DNA from: Dokdonella_A sp035760865
GTDB lineage: Bacteria; Pseudomonadota; Gammaproteobacteria; Xanthomonadales; Rhodanobacteraceae
Reading direction: 5' to 3'
Assembly: GCA_035760865.1 (NCBI GenBank)
Contig: DASTSE010000428.1
Span: 1 to 17,245, forward strand
DNA length: 17,245 bases
Shown here: positions 15,275-17,245 of the stretch, in pieces
Numbering within the stretch: position 1 is the stretch's first letter
Layout of the letters: each line of letters opens with the position of its first letter
Notes under the pieces: model-generated
What the model was told of the DNA's origin: nothing
The model's input: only the letters and a program-made list of their open reading frames with translations
Databases searched by the model: none
Translations under genes and position numbers: made by a program

Positions 15275-17245
15275 TCACCAGATGTCGACGCGACGAGCGG
15301 CATCGCGCACCATCGGATCGCCGCTCTTGCAAGCGAAAGCCTGCGCGAAGGCGGCCATGTTGCTGACCGGGCCGTTGGTGCGGTATTTGGCCGGCGCGTG
15401 TTCGTTCGACTGCACTTGCAGGCGCAGCGCCTCGGGCCGCTGCTGCGTGCGCCACGCCTGCGCGAAGGCGAGGAAGAAGCGCTGGGCGCCGGTGAGGCCG
15501 TCGTGCGTCGCATTCGCCTTGCCGTCGTCGGTGAGCTTCCACGCGTCCCAGGCGACCTCGAGGCCGCCGAGGTCGGCGATGTTCTCGCCGAGCGTGAGCT
15601 TGCCGTTGACGTGCAGGTCGTCGATCGGCACGTAGGCGTCGAACTGCTCGACGAGCCTCGCGGTGCGCGCGACGAAGCGCGCGCGATCCTTGCCGGTCCA
15701 CCAGTCGCGCAGGTTTCCGTGCGCGTCGAACTGGCTGCCCTGGTCGTCGAAGCCGTGCAGCATTTCGTGGCCGATCACCGAGCCGATGCCGCCGTAGTTG
15801 ACCGCATCGTCCATCCGCGCGTCGAAATACGGCGGAAGCAGTTGCGCGGCCGGGAATACGATCTCGTTCTGCTGCGGGTCGTAGTACGCATTGACCGTCT
15901 GCGGCAGCATGCCCCATTCGCTGCGGTCGACCGGCCGGTCGATCTTCGCCGCGAGGCGCTTCGCCTCGAACGCCGCGGCTGCGCGCACGTTGGCGAAGTA
16001 GTCGCCGCGGCGGACCTCGAGCGCGGAGTAGTCGCGCCACACGTCCGGGTAGCCGACCTTCGGCACGAGCGTGTCGAGCTTCGCGTAGGCGGCCTTCCTG
16101 GTGTCCTCGCCCATCCAGTCGAGCTTCGCGAGGCGCGCCCGCAATGCGACCGAGAGGTTCTTGACGAGCGTCTGCGCGCGCTGCTTCGCCTCGGGCGGAA
16201 ACACCTTGGCGACGTAGGCTTCGCCGACCGCGAAGCCGAGCGCGTCGTTGGTCGCGTCGATCGCGCGCTTCCAGCGCGGCTTGAGTTCCTGCGTGCCGCG
16301 CAGGGTCCGGCCGTGGAAATCGAAGTCGGCGTCGACGAACGCCTTGCTCAGCGACGGTGCGGCGAAGTCGACGAGGTGCCAGCGCAGGTACGCCTGCCAG
16401 TGCGGCAGCGGCGTCTTCGCGAGCGCGCTGTCCATCGCCGCGAAGAACGTCGGATGCGGCAGCGAGAAACGCGCGACGTCCGGGCGGCCGAGCTCCTTGT
16501 GGAACGCCGTCCAGGAGAAATGCGGCGTCTGCGCATCGGCCTGCGCGAGCGTCGCCATGCGGTAGTAGGTCTGCGGATCGCGCATCGCGACGCGATCGAG
16601 CGAGGCACGCGCGAGCGTCGTCTCGAGGTCGACGACCCACGCCGCTTCCTTTTCCGCATCGGACGCGCCGACGAGCGCGAGCATGCGTGCGACGTGCGCG
16701 CGGTACTGGTCGAGCAGCGCCTTCGACTTCGCGTCGGTGCGCGTGTAGTAGTCGCGATCGGGCAGGCCGAGGCCGCCCTGGATCGCGTAGCCGATCATTC
16801 GGTTCGCGTCCTTCATGTCGGCCTGCGGGCCGAACTCGAACAGCACCGGGATGCCCTGCGCGTGCCAGCGGCGCACGAGCGCGGCGACGTCGCCGGCGTC
16901 CTTCATTGCCGCGATACGCTCGAGCTCGGGCTTGATCGGCGTGAAGCCGGCCGCCTCCGCCGCGGCCTCGTCGATCGCCGATGCGTAGAAGTCGCCGACC
17001 TTCTGCGTCGTGCTGCCGGCCGCGCCCGGATGCGCGGCGGCGTCATCGAGCACGCCGCGCAGCAGGGTCATGTTGCGCTCGCGCAACTCGTCGTCGAGGC
17101 TCCAGCGGCTGTATTCGGCGGGGATCGGATTCGACGCGAGCCAGCCGCCGTTCGCATGCTGGAAAAAGTCGCTGCAGGCGGGCGTCGCCGGGTCGAAGTT
17201 CTGCGTGTCGAGGCCGCGCTCGTTGGTATGGGCTTGCGCGGCGGC
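15275..17245 (-). CDS. M13-family zinc metallopeptidase, upstream copy, 5' end cut by the window
   Basis: The frame is open to the last base, giving 656 visible residues; the start and probably a short signal peptide lie beyond. Numbering from the first visible residue, the fragment opens AAAQAHTNERGLDTQNF and has PACSDFFQHANGGWLASNP (Cys24). It continues with VNAYYDPQQN, the zinc motif HEMLH (His493, Glu494, His497), GENIADLGGL with Glu554, HAPAKYR, FACKSGD, and the end VDIW. Every expected catalytic residue is present, so both copies should be active. It is clearly related to the downstream copy but diverged over most of its length, indicating an old duplication. The genes share strand and a 52-base gap and are probably one operon. 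Substrates are unknown. Confidence 0.93.
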   Translation of the reverse strand, partial: AAAQAHTNERGLDTQNFDPATPACSDFFQHANGGWLASNPIPAEYSRWSLDDELRERNMTLLRGVLDDAAAHPGAAGSTTQKVGDFYASAIDEAAAEAAGFTPIKPELERIAAMKDAGDVAALVRRWHAQGIPVLFEFGPQADMKDANRMIGYAIQGGLGLPDRDYYTRTDAKSKALLDQYRAHVARMLALVGASDAEKEAAWVVDLETTLARASLDRVAMRDPQTYYRMATLAQADAQTPHFSWTAFHKELGRPDVARFSLPHPTFFAAMDSALAKTPLPHWQAYLRWHLVDFAAPSLSKAFVDADFDFHGRTLRGTQELKPRWKRAIDATNDALGFAVGEAYVAKVFPPEAKQRAQTLVKNLSVALRARLAKLDWMGEDTRKAAYAKLDTLVPKVGYPDVWRDYSALEVRRGDYFANVRAAAAFEAKRLAAKIDRPVDRSEWGMLPQTVNAYYDPQQNEIVFPAAQLLPPYFDARMDDAVNYGGIGSVIGHEMLHGFDDQGSQFDAHGNLRDWWTGKDRARFVARTARLVEQFDAYVPIDDLHVNGKLTLGENIADLGGLEVAWDAWKLTDDGKANATHDGLTGAQRFFLAFAQAWRTQQRPEALRLQVQSNEHAPAKYRTNGPVSNMAAFAQAFACKSGDPMVRDAARRVDIW

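Noticed and set aside
13066..15366. 766-codon open frame on the plus strand opposite the downstream M13 gene
   Set aside because: Val/Arg/Leu-rich antisense shadow with no recognisable domain; the minus-strand frame has a complete set of M13 motifs.
15223..15513. Longer N-terminus for the downstream M13 peptidase
   Set aside because: The in-frame extension is Arg/Ser/Pro-rich and overlaps the end of the upstream M13 gene; the ATG at 15222 gives a proper signal peptide and has a ribosome-binding site.

Overview
The window is very GC-rich chromosomal DNA from a proteobacterium. The block fimV, truA, trpF, trpB, trpA, accD, a RapA that aligns closely with the enterobacterial protein, and a CGATTCC heptamer array of a kind I recall from xanthomonad genomes together suggest a gammaproteobacterium of the Xanthomonadales/Lysobacterales, perhaps Rhodanobacteraceae. 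The genus is inference. I see no insertion sequence, phage gene, CRISPR array, tRNA or rRNA. The genes are intact apart from the two cut by the window edges.

Layout. (1) 1-2331: 3' part of fimV (polar pilus/motility scaffold), closed by a textbook intrinsic terminator at 2410-2439. (2) 2468-7650: a compact plus-strand run truA-trpF-trpB-trpA-accD plus a secreted SGNH-type hydrolase. Stop/start overlaps occur at truA/trpF, trpB/trpA and accD/hydrolase, and a heptamer array abuts the truA start codon. (3) 7669-8436: a small VOC (glyoxalase-fold) protein gene on the minus strand, divergent from a 101-residue winged-helix regulator. Their 96-bp shared gap holds nested palindromes and a promoter that would give an almost leaderless mRNA. 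(4) 8544-11390, minus: rapA, the RNA polymerase recycling ATPase. (5) 11612-12874, minus: a secreted protein built from NxxGxxAF repeats. (6) 13183-17245, minus: two consecutive M13 (neprilysin/PepO-like) zinc metallopeptidases, the upstream one cut by the window end.

How the parts work together. TruA modifies tRNA anticodon arms. TrpF, TrpB and TrpA carry out the isomerase and two synthase steps of tryptophan synthesis. AccD is the zinc-finger subunit of the acetyl-CoA carboxyltransferase. The rest of the trp pathway (trpE, G, D, C) and the other acc genes lie elsewhere. The right half is largely cell-envelope or export material (repeat protein and two exported proteases) around rapA.

I found no convincing new multi-gene system. 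The most interesting material is non-coding: the 308-bp gap 12875-13182, which holds two covarying copies of one hairpin and a long-loop terminator-like structure; the palindrome cluster at 11500-11604; the nested palindromes upstream of the small regulator; and the heptamer array in place of a ribosome-binding site at truA.
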